The notes under the pieces: generated by a model | The model's database searches: none | What the model saw: the letters and a program-made list of their open reading frames with translations, nothing else | What the model was told of the DNA's origin: nothing | Part shown: positions 1 through 12,124 of the stretch, in pieces | Position numbering within the stretch: the stretch's first letter is position 1 | How the letters are laid out: every line of letters begins with the position of its first letter | Assembly (NCBI GenBank): GCA_029204225.1 | Contig: CM055109.1 | Span: forward strand, 34,015,232 to 34,079,231 | From: Diphasiastrum complanatum | Taxonomy: Eukaryota > Streptophyta > Lycopodiopsida > Lycopodiales > Lycopodiaceae | DNA length: 64,000 nucleotides | Direction of reading: 5' to 3' | Position numbers and translations under genes: made by a program

Positions 1-255
1 CACATTTATGCACAAACCCTGACCCTTCCTAACGTCGACACATGGCCAATTTCATGCCCAATCGACACTTGCCAGTTGGCTGTACCGTGACACATAGGCA
101 AGCAAGTAGGCTAACATGTGTCACTCGTATATTGAACCAAGTGTCCCAATGAGCATATGCCACGTGTCATGTTTGACCAGTCAACCCTATCATGTATTAC
201 TCATTCAATGGACCAAGTGTCCTAGTGAGCATATCACACGTGTCCCGTTGACTAG
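1..255. repeat. Dispersed repeat, copy 1
   Basis: Clear sequence similarity to 23612-23832 in the same orientation. Both carry a CGTCGACACATGGC block, a GACACTTG..CTTGGCTGTACC block, and two spaced copies of the phrase GACCAAGTGTCC..TGAGCATA separated by ACACGTGT-like words. The second copy lies just upstream of a copia 5' LTR, so this may be an LTR or untranslated part of a retroelement family. The short reading frame inside it has no recognisable product. Confidence 0.7.
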
Positions 256-491
256 TCAACTCCTATTTTTTAGGAGGTCAGTCCTTACACCAAAGCCCAA
301 TATGCGACTCAGAGGCTCACTAACTCTAATAACTGTTTTATTTACATTTCTTTTGCAAAGTTCTCCACAAGCCAGTGACAGCCATATCCATATTTTTCAA
401 AAAGTACATCTATGCATAAAATTGTAAACAGTCGGGATAGGGAGTAAAAGCTATAACACAATGGCAATTGTGCTTTTTGTTTCATTTTCAA

Positions 492-701
492 TCAGTTCGC
501 ACATATCTTTTCACTAAATGTAATACTTATGCCAAGATTTGTCATCTTAGCTACTAAGAGCAGATCTTTCTTCAGACTTGAAACATAAAGTACACCTTCT
601 AGATTCTTATGCCATTCAGGTGTTTTAAGTTGAATGCTTCCTACTCCTTCAACTTTGTGCTGGCTTCCATCATCCAACACAACTGTTCTTGAATCATTCA
701 A
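492..701 (-). pseudogene. Ty1/copia gag-pol fragment (protease to pre-integrase)
   Basis: The 69 residues read like the stretch just after the copia aspartic protease active site: a V-L-D-D-G-S-Q-H-K-V-E-G-V-G motif, then an L-Y-V-x-x-L-K-K-D-L-L motif matching the usual 'VLYVPGLKKNLLSV' region, then T-F-S-E-K. The catalytic Asp-Ser-Gly lies upstream and is not recovered; DNA at 702-900 on this strand is full of stops. No LTR is visible next to it. This is a short, dead copia remnant; the family call rests on these conserved blocks. Confidence 0.7.
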
Positions 702-1751
702 GAACTTATAGTGTTACGAATATTTCTTTTGCAAGTTATGTTTGCTATCACTCTTTTATCGACCACAATGTTGCAGTCTTGATGCTCTTAGAAGAGCTCG
801 TCAGTCTTTTCCACCATGGCTGACAAGACCTTTTCTTCTTCATCTTTTTGATTAAATGATTTTGCAATATTTGCTTTATCTTATTTTGGGCCCGTGTAGT
901 TGAGGGAGGGTAATATATTGCAATCCGTAATCACTATAATTTGAATTTTGCCATTGTTAAGTTTTTGTTTTTTGGATTGTATACCCACTTTTTGATGATT
1001 CATGAATCATGATAAATTCCAATTCTTTACTATTTTTTTTGCGATTTGTGTTTGACTCCTCTTTGAACTTTTGACTTTGACCAAGCCACCTATGTCATGG
1101 TGGATGAAGTGTGGGGTTGATGTTCTCAGATTGCACCACCTTGCCATTAGGATCGTTTCATAAGACTGCATTGCAATTGCTTGTGAGACAAACTGGAGTG
1201 TTCATTCTTTGATTCACATGAAGAAAAGAAATAGACTCTCCTCTGTACAGCTAGAGAGGTCGGTGTATGTACACTCCAACTTAAGACTTTTGACTAGATT
1301 CGAGAACACCCCAAAGCCAATTCAAGTAAAACTTTGGACTTTGAGCTATAGTCTATTACCTTATACCTATTACCTATACATTGAACTTTGAGTTTGAAGT
1401 TTGAGGTAATTTCTACTGGAGTATGTATATCATATGATTGTAGACATTCGGTGTTGACTCCTATGGATTCTGATCAATGATTTCAATGTGTGGCATGTGG
1501 TATGTGCAATGTGCATAGGTCAATCCGGATGACATCGAATGACATCGATGTGGGCAAAGGTTCCAAACTTGCAACCAATCTATCAATTTGATTTTATATG
1601 GACTATGAACTTCGTAGCTCCGCAAAGTAGTAAGTACTAAGTTTTAACTAGTAATTAGTAATTACTAATCATTCAAGAAGTATTGAGTAACAACTTACAA
1701 GATGGACTTTGAAAGGTCACAGGTGTCATTTTCCTTTGAATCTTGAAAGTT

Positions 1752-1753
<2 letters not shown>
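702..1753. other. No recognisable feature
   Basis: AT-rich DNA. I see no coding region, LTR end or structured repeat here. The short open frame at 1209-1391 has no recognisable motif. Confidence 0.5.

Positions 1754-1823
<70 letters not shown>
1754..1823. repeat. (GA)n microsatellite
   Basis: About 35 uninterrupted GA dinucleotides. Reading frames across it encode only Ser-Leu or Arg-Glu runs and are not genes. Confidence 0.97.
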
Positions 1824-1826
<3 letters not shown>

Positions 1827-2769
1827 TATTGATGTCTTTTCCATGCCAAAAGGCATATAAGACAAGTAGTACATGTCAAGTATGTGGTGCAAACGGGAGA
1901 ATATAAAACGTCTCCAATAATAGTAAAAAAAAAATATACAAAGTATGACTGCTAGTAGCACAAAATGAGACTAAAAACAAATGTCTAACTACCAAAACAA
2001 TGTAATAGTAAAGGTAATGGGATAGCATGCTACCTTCAAATCTTGCTACAATGGAAGAAAGATGTAATGGGTACAGCTGGACATGTCTGCTACCATCAAC
2101 GACGAGAAAATTGTCTGTGAGTATGCTTGGTAGCTCTATGAATAGCAAGACTCTAAATACCACAGCTTCTCTATTCTCTATGCAGAGAAACATCATCATC
2201 CTCAGAGTTATCTAGATCAAGATCAATTCGTGATCGAAGAAGGACGTGATCTCCAATTGTGTGGCGGAGTGACTCGGCTAGTTCAGCTGACATAGATCTT
2301 GTCATAATAGAAATATCTCTCTAACCATGAGTGCAACGCATCGTGAATTCTCATATGCTATAACGGATCTCAATGTAACAGGTGCATCTTGTAAAAGTCC
2401 CATAGTATACTGGGCATTTGAATAAGAAATGCTTCTCAGTATCCACCTCAGATAGTAAACACAACTGACAAATCCTCTCTTCCTGTGGAATACTCTGGTT
2501 GCATGCAGTCTCAATCTCTAGCTGGTGCGATGAATTTAATTAGGTTGCACCAGAAATTTGAGCTAGTGCAATAAAAAGGCAACGTAGGCAGACCCGAGTA
2601 GCAAGCTATAGGATGGGCCTACAACCTTGAAGGAGCCAACTTGTTACGTCCATGTTTGGATCATAGGATTCGAAATAATCCTTGATGTGGATATTTGGCA
2701 CTCTAGTGTACGAGTTTATTAGTTACGTCTCATCATTCCAAACTAGGCCAAAAATGTATTTAATAACCT
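1824..2769. other. No recognisable feature
   Basis: Low-complexity AT-rich DNA up to the start of the copia LTR at 2770. The small overlapping frames on both strands lack family motifs. Confidence 0.45.
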
Positions 2770-3119
2770 TGTGAGAGCCCAAGCATACCCATTAGGACAT
2801 GTGGAGCTAGTACTTGGTGATTGACAGACCTTTAAGCATGTGGACGAGATTAAAAGCAATTGGATGAAAATTGGAATCCTTTATGAAATATTCTTAGAAT
2901 CTAGGGGTCTATATATACTTGTAGGAACTCTCCCTCCTCTACTTCCAGTTTTCGGTTTCCAGTGGCCGGAACCTCACTTGCATTCAGTCATCGCGGCTCG
3001 GGGGTGAAGCTAATTGGGGATTGACTTTCATTTTCTACTTGGTTGGGTGGCTTGGCTCTATAGCACTCCTTTGGTGCACACGATAGGATCTTAAGGATCT
3101 ACACTTGGCGATCTTTACA
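2770..3119 (+). mobile_element. Ty1/copia 5' LTR
   Basis: The 350-bp segment starts TGTGAGAGCCCAAGC and ends CTTTACA, giving the TG...CA ends expected of an LTR, and is followed directly by a copia primer-binding site. A TATA-like stretch (CTATATATAC) lies near 2909 at a plausible U3 position. The opening words resemble those at 13108 (TGTTAGAGCCCAAATG), suggesting a related LTR start there. No 3' LTR partner was found, so the element is broken downstream. Confidence 0.75.
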
Positions 3120-3132
3120 ATGATATCAGAGC
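3120..3132 (+). other. Copia primer-binding site
   Basis: ATGATATCAGAGC is one base away from the classic plant copia site TGGTATCAGAGC, complementary to the 3' end of initiator Met-tRNA. It abuts the CA end of the LTR at 3119, which fixes the LTR boundary and the plus orientation. Confidence 0.8.
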
Positions 3133-3213
3133 TTGACTTTGCATCGGTCAAAAGGTGGAGAAGCTTTTTGCTTCTTTGCAGCTTTTGGTAGCAGCTCCTT
3201 GCTTTTTCTTCAA

Positions 3214-3330
3214 AATGATGGAATTAACCTCCAAGCAAGTGGCTTCTCAAGATCTTGATTGTTTGCAGCCTAAAGATCATACTTATGGACTTTCTCCATG
3301 GCTGTAATTGCAAATTATTCGACTTTTGAT
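3214..3330 (+). pseudogene. Start of copia gag, truncated
   Basis: An ATG about 80 bp after the primer-binding site opens a short frame (M-M-E-L-T-S-K-Q-V-A-S-Q-D) that soon stops. Shortly after, another frame reads A-N-Y-S-T-F-D-G-F, resembling the 'FDGxNYxxW' region near the N-terminus of copia gag. No later gag or pol sequence follows, so only the first part of the element survives. The assignment rests mainly on position after the LTR and primer site. Confidence 0.4.
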
Positions 3331-4345
3331 GGTTTCACTATTTTAGCTTGAACTTCATCGAACCTACTATATGTTAATGATTTTCAGGATTGTGCAGTCA
3401 TTATAATACTTGCATGCCGGTTATATGGTCGGTATTGGATCGAAACAGTATTTTGATTAAAATTTAATGAAATGATTTTGACTAGAATCAATCAATTAGA
3501 ATAGATATTGAGCATAATTAGAACCTTTAGTGCTCACATGTGGATGAATTACAATATTTGGGGTCTGATTGCACTTGCATGTGATTTTGATCCATCAAAA
3601 CATGTTGAAAAAGTCAAAAATTCATTAAAAAGCATGGTTTTTCAACTTTTTCGGGATTTTGAGTCAATATCTTTGCATAAAAATTTGCATGCACGTTCTC
3701 AGAGGTGCAATAAAATTGTCCAGAAGTTGTGAACAGGCTTGGTGGGCAATTTTTATTGTAAGGGGTTCCAAAACCTCAGAAATTAGTGTATTTTTGACGA
3801 TTTTTGAGCATGTATAACTCATTTTACAATACCTAGTTAGATAAATTTTTAAAAGGACCAAAGATGTTTCAAATTTTCTAAATCTTTTGATTATTATTAC
3901 AAGTAACATCGGTAAAATAACTCGATGCTTGAAAGTGATATTAAAATGAGAAATCCAAAAATTTATCAAAATTTATCCGAGGGTCCTATTGATCAAAAAG
4001 AATTTGCATGTGTGAAGGAATCAAAGAAAGGACACATGTCAAACTCCCATTCATTCATACGTGTTATCATGACAATGCACTAGTTCACACGTGTGAAATG
4101 ACACATGGCATCTCCAAATTAAGTCACACAATTTGAACAATATACTCATCAGCATGTGGACAAATTAGAAAATGACATGTGGATAGCACGCATGGATTGA
4201 TAATTGCCATAATGATTACCTGTACCTAATACAACACGCGAACCAATATGTTTTTGACACATATCCTTTTATGGCCTTCTCACACATGTGAATTTTGTTT
4301 TGAAAATAGGATGTAGATGGGCTCATTACTTGATGCAATATTTTC
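3331..4345. other. No recognisable feature
   Basis: AT-rich DNA with scattered ACACGTGT/GACACATG words around 4030-4200 but no long repeat unit or coding signal. Confidence 0.45.
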
Positions 4346-4359
4346 GTGTTTTCTATGCG

Positions 4360-4665
4360 ATATCGATTTCAAGTGCACCCTTTCGCCCATTCCATCTCCA
4401 AAGCCCCTGCAGCGCTTGAAACCGATATCCACCAGTATCACATTCAAGCGCTCATTTTTTTTTTTTTATTCTTCTATACATGCTTGAATATGATATTGGC
4501 CTATATCGCATTCAGGCGTACCCTTTCGTCCCTTAAGCCTCCAAAGTCCCCTGTCGCGCTCAAAACCGATATCCATCGGTATCACATTTGAGTACGAGAC
4601 GTCATTTGATTTTCTTTTATCCTTGTATACATGCTTCAATCCAATATTGCCCAGAATGGCTGATT
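4360..4665. repeat. Diverged tandem duplication, about 143 bp
   Basis: Two adjacent units share CGATATCG.., ACCCTTTCG (4377 and 4520), CTCCAAAG.CCC, AACCGATATCCA.C.GTATCACATT and TATACATGCTT words in the same order. Divergence is moderate, so the duplication is not recent. No coding content is recognised. Confidence 0.75.
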
Positions 4666-5851
4666 TTAAGTCCAACATTTTATCATTTTTTTGGAAATTC
4701 GGCATTAATGAAAATATTGAGTATTTTAAGTCTATTTTAAATTCTTTTTTGTTTATTTTACCTACTATTACTGAGGGCCTTGTTGTAGAGGCCTTTTGCC
4801 GAGCATTACCTCAGATTTAAATTTCTTTTTCCTCCACCGTTATTGACTTCTCAAAATAAACATATGGTTTAATCTATATAAGTATCCATGCCTCTTGTCG
4901 AGACATACCTTCACTCTTACGGATACTTACGAATCTCAAACATGACAATGACAACGACAAATATCTATCAAGCGAAAGGGTCGACAAATATTTGTCGAGA
5001 GCTAGCAAAACATGTTACCACTTGTTTTGAAGCTAACAACTTGCTCTAACTATTGTTAGCAACTACAATAAAACCTAATTGGACAAGTGACAACACAATA
5101 TGGCTAAGTGTCAATTGCGATCTACAGCTGAATATGGCTAAGTGCCAATTGTGACCTAGCTAAACAGCTGCCGTCAACCATCATTTGGATAAGCCCATGC
5201 TGAAAATTATATGGTTAATGAATGTTCAGCGATGAAGAAGAAATTGGCAAATAGATATCAGCTTTTTTCATTTGAGTGTCAACAAAAGTCAAAAGAAATG
5301 TTTAAAACCCCGTCCACGAACTTACTTTCCTACCACTGGCTCTTGGGTGATGACCCTTCAGCATTTATAATCATAAAAAAGAAGAAATCAACCGCACATA
5401 ACTTGGAAATGATATGCTCTTTTAAAGATCATTATACATCTCTTTGAAGATATCAAAAAGTGGGACTAAAGCATAGTCCGTGAGCAGTTGTTTGGAAAGA
5501 TGTTTCCTAACATAGTTCACATAAAGTTGCAGTCTAGAGGCAGAGACCAAAAATGCACAGGATTAGATCAAAATCAATGCTCAAAAGCTTTCAACAGCGC
5601 AACAATCATACTAAGCTAAATAAGATCTAGAATAGGTCATTTGATAAAATTTATATGTTGTAGGTAAATTTGTGAATGCTCTGCTAAGTGGGAGTGTTAG
5701 GAAATAAAAACACTCCAATCTCATTCACATCTATCTTCTGCTTTAGGGATTATTTCATAGTCATATCATTTCATATCTACAACGTCCTGTGCTGTCTATG
5801 TGAGAGACAGTTCCCTCATCCACATTCAATTGACACACAACATAGTTTAAT

Positions 5852-5853
<2 letters not shown>
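4666..5853. other. No recognisable feature
   Basis: AT-rich DNA. Small open frames have no family motifs. Confidence 0.45.

Positions 5854-5917
<64 letters not shown>
5854..5917. repeat. (CT)n microsatellite
   Basis: About 32 uninterrupted CT dinucleotides. Confidence 0.97.
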
Positions 5918-5920
<3 letters not shown>

Positions 5921-8786
5921 ATCTGACATCCTGATGTGATTTCCTCTTCATGCAACTTTCCTTCCCTTGATTCTCTGGCTCTAAATTCAATCGAAATGAA
6001 TAGAAGGTAGGGATATTCACTTGGCAGCTTATGTTTCGGCTCACCTGAGCTCTTTCTAGGAGATTGATTGCTTTTCCTGGATGAGGATCAGCTAGAACTA
6101 TAATTGATGTTCACTCAGGATTGTTAGTAGGAGATTGCTTATTGTTCTTATGTCTTATCTCTGACTTATGCTTATAACTATTCGCATATTCAGATTGAAA
6201 CTACTTTTGTGTGTTTTTACTGGCTAATAAACCATAACTTAAAATTTATGTTCAATGTAATATCTCGCTTCTGTAGGTCTGTACAATTGCATGCTGCTAA
6301 CTATTGAAATTGCTCACAAACATATAAGAAACAAGCTATGATTGTCACCAGACTTTATAGATAAGTGCAAATAGCATCCATCAAACATCATACGTATTAT
6401 TCAAATCTGTTGTTATCACATGCCTTCAGATTTATACGTATAAAAAAATAAGTTCAACATACTGCTGCAGCATATTCGACCAAACTCAAAGCGAGTGTCC
6501 GGTTGTATAACTGCTCTCTACTTTTTAGAGTGCTTTGAAGTCCCATTTCTGCAATCACAACAAGGACACATACTCTCAACAACACAATCCAATATTAAGA
6601 ATGTTTATTTGGATAGGTTTTTTAATCATGTAAACAAAAGAATGTTATGAACTCATTATAAGAGGTCTGAAAAATTGTGGAATTGACCCATAGCTGAAGT
6701 ACTTCTTGTGAGAAAATAGAATGAATTACAGGGACCCACCTCAAGCTGCAACTTAACTATACCAATGATAGACTAATTTTTTTCCCAAGTTGTACAGCAA
6801 AATAGCTCATATATGCAAATAAAAAAAAAGGAAAAAGTATAAAAATTTGCTAGCATTTAGAAGAACTCAATGAAAGCTTTGAAGAACTTTTAAGAGTATA
6901 AAGACATTTCAGTAAAGAATCAGTCCTAATGCTTCTTGTGAAACAGTTTACAAATCTTCAAATTACTGCAAGGCATTTCTCAAAGGATGGAATAGTCCAC
7001 TAGTGACAGGAAAAAGGTCATATCCCAGTAAAATAGCTATAAAGTTTGTACCAAGGTAGCACAGTACGTCCCTCTACTATAATGTCTGTGATATAATTAG
7101 TCTGCATCTAACCTTGAATTGAGGAAACCCAATGGAGTTAGGTACTAACTGGAATGAGACTCAAGATAACTCCATATAAGAGGTAGTTCAACTATAACTC
7201 AAACTGCAATCCAAATTTGTAATACTCGAAATTTATGGTATTTCATAATAATCCATTAAAAATAACTCTAGCAATGAAAATAATCTCAAAATACTTCATA
7301 AACTGAAATCTAAGAACACTGCGACCACTCAAGACACATCTAGCAACCATCAAATATCAAAGCGTTCATGCCTTGGGGAGTTTACATCAATCAAAGAACT
7401 CAGTAGGTCAACTTCTTTACAAATTGAACTTAGATCTCTAAAAGTAGATTAGAACCATTAAAACAGAACGCACTTCAAAAATCTAATGCATGCTAGAACC
7501 ATTTAAACTAAAATAATACGATGCCAAGTTTTTCCAAGCAAAATTCTATATTGTGATTATTATCAACTATTAACAGAAACATCAGATTTCCTAGCTTAGA
7601 ATTTATCATCTTGGCCTTTTTCGGAATTTTCTCAATCCTTATACTCCAAAAGGGTTTTCCTTTTAGAGCATTCCAAATGCAATGTGAACTAGAAAGTTAC
7701 AGCTTACTGTGGTTACATCTGTCAGATGGGACATAACTAAACTTTAACTAAGACACATTAAGGATCGATCTATTCCAATTTTCCTCCCCTCACAAGTGAT
7801 TTTATTAAATAGAATCAAAACAATACAATAAAAAAACCTTGAGTCTTTAATAAAGCCTTAAATTGGCTTCAAGAATCTTATTAGATTTTCAACTCATGCA
7901 GGAAGCTCCCCTACTTAAGTTTGGATGCTTTTTCTTTTGATGGAACCTTGGTTATCCCAAAGACTTCAACAAATCTCTTGAACTATCCTGGTCGCATGAA
8001 AATTTCAATTTCGGCTTAAGTAGAACTTTTTACCTTTTGGTCTTGTACTGCTTGCCTTCAACTTAGAAGCGAATCCTTCTCCTTCCTATAAGGTCTACAA
8101 GCTCTCTCTCTTCTTCCACAAATCATATTCATGATTGTCTTCTCAAATAACGAATTTATTCCAAGAATTGGGATAAGTAAGGTGATCAAAACATTTGATC
8201 ATACTTCGATGATGGATTTGGAGAGGACCATGCATGCTTGTGGTTTCCTTCCTCTTCTGTTAGCAAGCCATTCTTTTACCAAAATGCCTTCTATAATAGC
8301 TCTTCTTTCTCTCATGGAATCTCTTCCAAGAGTCTTTCCAAGAGTCCATGGCCAAAAATTCCCACAAAATACGTTATGAAAAAATACTTATTACATATTC
8401 ACACATTCGAAGGAGAGATTTTTCTTTCCTCATGAACTAAGGAGCTATCTTGAACAAAACCAATAGCAACACATTCTCAGTATCCTTCGATCCAAAAGCT
8501 ACCCAATGTCTTGATAATTTGAGACTGATGGGGCAATGGAGATAGGAAGAATGAGAACGGAGAAGAGAGCAGGAATATTGCGGAACAGCTCTCCCGTTCT
8601 AATCGGCTGCTAGGTGCAAAAACAGTCTAAGACAGCTTATGCTAAAGATAATCACAGCTTTATGCGTTCTGATTGTCCAACAGGATCTTAGAAATTAATT
8701 CATACTATTGGAGATGGTTTGTGTGTGGTATTACTGAAATCTAATTCAACATGAAGTATAGTTCTGAAATAAATGGAAGAGCAGTA
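5918..8786. other. Long stretch without recognisable genes
   Basis: Nearly 2.9 kb of AT-rich DNA with no LTR ends, primer sites, tandem repeats or coding motifs that I can support. Two overlapping short plus-strand frames at 8131-8435 look like chance frames. Confidence 0.45.
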
Positions 8787-9257
8787 TGATATCGCGAGTT
8801 CCTCAGGCGTCAAAGACAGCCATCGTCTGATCAGAAACTAAGGAGTCGTAGACGTCCGTGTTCTAATCAGGGTGAGTATACAAGCGCGATCAAACAGCAA
8901 TGAAAGTGCATTCAATCACAACATGCATTCATCTACGTAGTACACAGATAAAAACAAGTTGCTGCTATATTACACTGAAGCACAATACAAATAACAATTA
9001 CAACCAAAAATTGACGGCGTAATTGGGAGGCTCAAATAATGTGTCTCATGGACGGAGCAACTAACAATTTGTGCTTGGATGATCTATTTATAGATTTCAT
9101 CCATGTATTAACTACAATAAATGATTGTCACCTAATTAGGTAAGCCGCTTGTACTTGGAAGTATATGGCTTCTGTGACAACTATACATATTATATACGGT
9201 CAACGAATCAGGGAATGTTGACGTGGACGAGGGCGTTGCAAATTCTCTCACTTCGCT
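8787..9257 (-). mobile_element. Copia-associated LTR, copy 1
   Basis: About 470 bp nearly collinear with 42526-42988 in the same orientation, sharing for example GTTCCTCAGGCGTCAAAGAC, CAATGAA..GTGCAT, TATATTACACTGAAG, AATCAGGGAATGTTGACG and CTCTCACTTCGC. The other copy has TG...CA ends. This copy lies at the 3' side of the minus-strand copia coding remnants at 9.85-12.1 kb, the position expected for their 3' LTR. Orientation is inferred from that context. Similarity continues weakly about 35 bp further left, so the left boundary is approximate. Confidence 0.75.
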
Positions 9258-9322
9258 TTATAAGGGAAGTGGCTTTCTCTCACTTCGCAAATTTGGAAAG
9301 TGGTTGGGAACGTTCCTCATTC

Positions 9323-9490
9323 AAAGTAGACGACCTTCACTTTTTCTCTCTCTTCGGGTTTTTGCGAAAAAGCCGAAGGTGCCCTAAAACAGTTCAACTC
9401 TAAAAAGTAGATGACCTTCGGGAATTTTCTCTCTCTTTGCATTTTGCGAAAAAGCCGAAGGTGCCCTAAAACAATTGAACTTTTAAACTG
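9323..9490. repeat. Tandem duplication (81 bp) with hairpins
   Basis: Two units begin AAAGTAGA.GACCTTC at 9323 and 9404 and share GCGAAAAAGCCGAAGGTGCC. Each contains a hairpin: CTTCGG..TTTTTGCG loop region..AAAAAGCCGAAG in unit one. A third partial GAAGCCGAAGG lies near 9530. The word GCCGAAGGTGCCCTA recurs once at about 61707 inside another LTR. Confidence 0.75.
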
Positions 9491-9849
9491 TGCAAAAGTG
9501 GACTTCTTCAAAATAATTGAACGGAAGAAGCCGAAGGTAATTGTTGCATTTTTCGGGAAAGTGCGAAAAAATACGAATTGTGCAATACTTAGTGTATTTC
9601 TGCAGACTGTTGATAAAAGTAATGTATTTTTGCAGACTTGTTCTAAATGTAAGTTTGTGGAAGTCCTTGAAGATGGCCAAGTCTTTAGTGACTTCAAGTT
9701 ATTAAACTTAACATCTGAACTTAAAATTATAATGGGATTGGTTACCCTTTGTTGGAGATCAGCCAGAAACCCATTGTGGACGTTCTCCAAATAAATTGGT
9801 TGTCTAAGTTTGTGATTCCTGTAGGTATCAGATGAGCAAACTTTGAACC

Positions 9850-10060
9850 CAAAATAGGTTTCACCTGATTGACTTAACGTGCTAACAGTGTATGCTAAAT
9901 CTGGTCTAGTACACAGCATTGCATACATTAGAGATCCGATTAGTGAATGATAAGGGTACTTCGCTAAGTCGAGTACTTCACTATCAGAATCAGCACTAGA
10001 AGGTTTAGTCAATACAACACTTGGATCCGTTGGAGTATCACTTGTTTTGCAATCAGACAT
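9850..10060 (-). pseudogene. Copia RT/RNase H connection fragment
   Basis: From 10060 leftwards the protein reads M-S-D-C-K-T-S-D-T-P-T-D-P, then Y-P-Y-H-S-L-I-G-S-L-M-Y-A and T-R-P-D-L-A-Y-T-V-S-T-L-S-Q. These match the copia block between RT and RNase H ('YRSLIGSLMYAMTCTRPDIAYAVSxLSQ'). The open frame continues to 9317 but loses similarity after this, so the RNase H domain is missing. It sits about 40 bp from the next upstream piece across a stop. Confidence 0.85.
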
Positions 10061-10100
10061 ATGAAATTTTTCTAAAATGCCTTTTAGATATGTCTGCTGG

Positions 10101-10685
10101 CTAAGATAGATCTTCTTTTGTTATCGTTTGCTGCTGCGGCAGATTTGGAAATACATCAAATAGATGTACAGCCTGTTTCAGACCGTAGATTGCTTTGTGC
10201 AGCTTGCACACTTTGTGCTCTTGGCCTTTGACTTCGAATCCTTCCGGTTGGAAGGTGTACAGCTCCTCTTCGACATTGTCGTTGAGAAATGTTGTCTTGA
10301 CATCCATTTGATGCATTTCGAGGTCTTCCGCGGCTGCTAACACAATCAGAGTCCTGATTGACTGCATCTTGATGACAAGACTGAAAATTTCTTGATAATC
10401 CACTCCTTGGACTTGACTGAATCCTTTAGCCACCAGCCGTGCTTTCCATTTGGCAATGGAACCATCAAAGTTGATCTTCTTCTTGAAGATCCACTTGCTG
10501 TCGATAAGTCTCTTGTGAGTGGGGAAGTCGACCAGTGTCCAGGTCTGATTCGCCATGGCCTTGAATCTCTTGAAGCATTCAAAGGCTTCAGATTTGTGCT
10601 TAATGAACATGACTGTAGACCATCTGGAGTAATTATCTATGAAAGTGATAGAATAGACTGCATCTCCTAAGGATGGATTTGGCAT
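10101..10685 (-). pseudogene. Copia integrase stub fused in frame to RT
   Basis: A 194-residue open frame. Residues 1-44 are the integrase core entry, with F-I-D-N-Y-S-R-W and K-H-K-S-E-A-F. Residues about 45-175 are RT: W-I-F-K-K-K-I-N-F-D-G-S-I, K-A-R-L-V-A-K-G-F, and the motif A region Q-M-D-V-K-T-T-F-L-N with the first catalytic Asp present. The frame ends after Y-G-L-K-Q-A, before the YVDD box. Between the two parts roughly 200 or more residues found in intact copia (rest of integrase and the RT N-terminus) are absent, yet the reading frame is kept across the junction. It is a deletion, not a new protein, in my reading. Confidence 0.85.
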
Positions 10686-10813
10686 AGGACCACAGAGATC
10701 GCTATGTACAAGATTTAATATATGCTTTGATTTGATGAAATGTGATTTTGAAAACTTGCTTCTAGAGTGCTTCCCATAGATGCATGATTCACAAAAGAAA
10801 GATTTCTATCTAA

Positions 10814-11338
10814 TTAAGGCGGAAAATTCAAACCATCAACTAAGTTATTACAAAGCATATAAGAAAGTGATCTTGTATTCACGTGTCCAAATCGACTATG
10901 CCACAGAACAGCACTGTCGTTTACATTTTCATTACAGATACTAGCTAATGCAATTGAATTAGAGAGTACGTAAAGATTTCCAACTCTAGTGCATGTAGTC
11001 AGAGTAGTATCTTCCTCGAGTATTGTACACTGCTCAGATGAGAAAGTAACAGTATAGCCCTCATCAGTTATCTTAGAGACTGATAACAGGTTCTTTGACA
11101 ACTGAGGAACATGAAGGACGTTAGGAACACAAATGGACAGATCGTTGTTGAAGCTGATCTTCACTGCTCCTTTGCCTTCCACGCATATGGTGCTAGAATC
11201 TCCGAGGTAGATAAATTGATCTCTGCTGTAAGTTGTGTAATCCGTAAACCATTCCTTGTGAGAGTTCATGTGTTGGGTAGGGTCGTTGTCCAGGTACCAG
11301 TTATCACAGTCTTCGCTACTGCTGTAAGCCATTAACAA
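10814..11338 (-). pseudogene. Copia protease and gag-pre-integrase
   Basis: 174 residues. Near the start, N-W-Y-L-D-N-D-P-T-Q-H-M is the copia protease active site, but the usual D-S-G-A has become D-N-D-P, so the catalytic Asp remains while Ser-Gly is lost. Then V-P-N-V-L-H-V-P-Q-L-S-K-N-L-L-S-V-S matches the post-protease block, and L-W-H-S-R-F-G-H-V-N is the gag-pre-integrase zinc-binding start. The frame overlaps the gag frame by about 20 bp. The active-site change makes protease function unlikely. Confidence 0.88.
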
Positions 11339-12124
11339 GTGTGTGTCTTGCTCCTTGAATTCGGCCGCGTTGGAGGAGTCTGGCTACTGCTATTGTTGCT
11401 GTTGCCTCGTTGTAGATCTTGATGCGACACTCCTTGATGTTGTGATTAGCTCTTTTGCAATATCTACAGAAGAGCTTTTTGCGCGATCCACCATGCTCAC
11501 CTTGAGTGTGAGGCTTCTGCTGTTGCTGATGCACCTGATTCTTGCCCTTGGAATGACGTTTCTTCTTGGTGTATAGAGCCATTGATTTGTCTTTGATGGA
11601 CAGGCTACTAGTCTTTCTCCGCATTTCTTCTTGAAGAAGATGACCAATCACCTTCTGAAGGGTGAGGTCCGGTTGTGTGGAGATCATCACCACAAAGTGC
11701 TCATAGGACTTTGGAAGAAAAGAAAGCAAGGTCATGACGGCATCATCATCTTGAATAGAACATCCTACAACTGATAACTGATCTAACAGGGACTTGAAGC
11801 TGTTGATGTGAGAAGTGATGGCAGTAGAATCAGACATGCTAAGAGTAAAGAACTTCCTTCTAAGATGTAATCTCGTGGTTACATCGTGATTCTCATAGAG
11901 ACTTGATAGCAAGTCCAGTGCTTCCTTGAGGTTTTGCATGTGGTAACGTGAGATATTTGGGAGTCGTCCAGATTGAGTGTGATACATGCCAAGGCCTTCT
12001 GATCCCTAATCTTCCAGGTCTTTTCTTGATCAACATCTTCTGGTTTCAGGTCTGCACCTTCTACTACATCCCAAAGACATGATGAGTGTAGCAACCTTGA
12101 AATCATTGCATATTTTCTCTTCAA
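11316..12124 (-). pseudogene. Copia gag with CCHC zinc knuckle
   Basis: Two overlapping open frames (11879-12124 and 11316-11987) together cover gag. The first has S-S-C-L-W-D-V-V-E-G-A and K-A-L-A-C-I-T-L-N-L, the N-terminal gag block. The second has the helical middle (T-L-S-F-L-P-K-S-Y-E-H-F) and a CX2CX4HX4C knuckle, C-R-Y-C-K-R-A-N-H-N-I-K-E-C, near its residues 174-187, with all four ligands. A frameshift near 11900-11980 separates the halves. Upstream the extreme N-terminus is only hinted at by F-D-G-H-Q-N. Confidence 0.88.
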
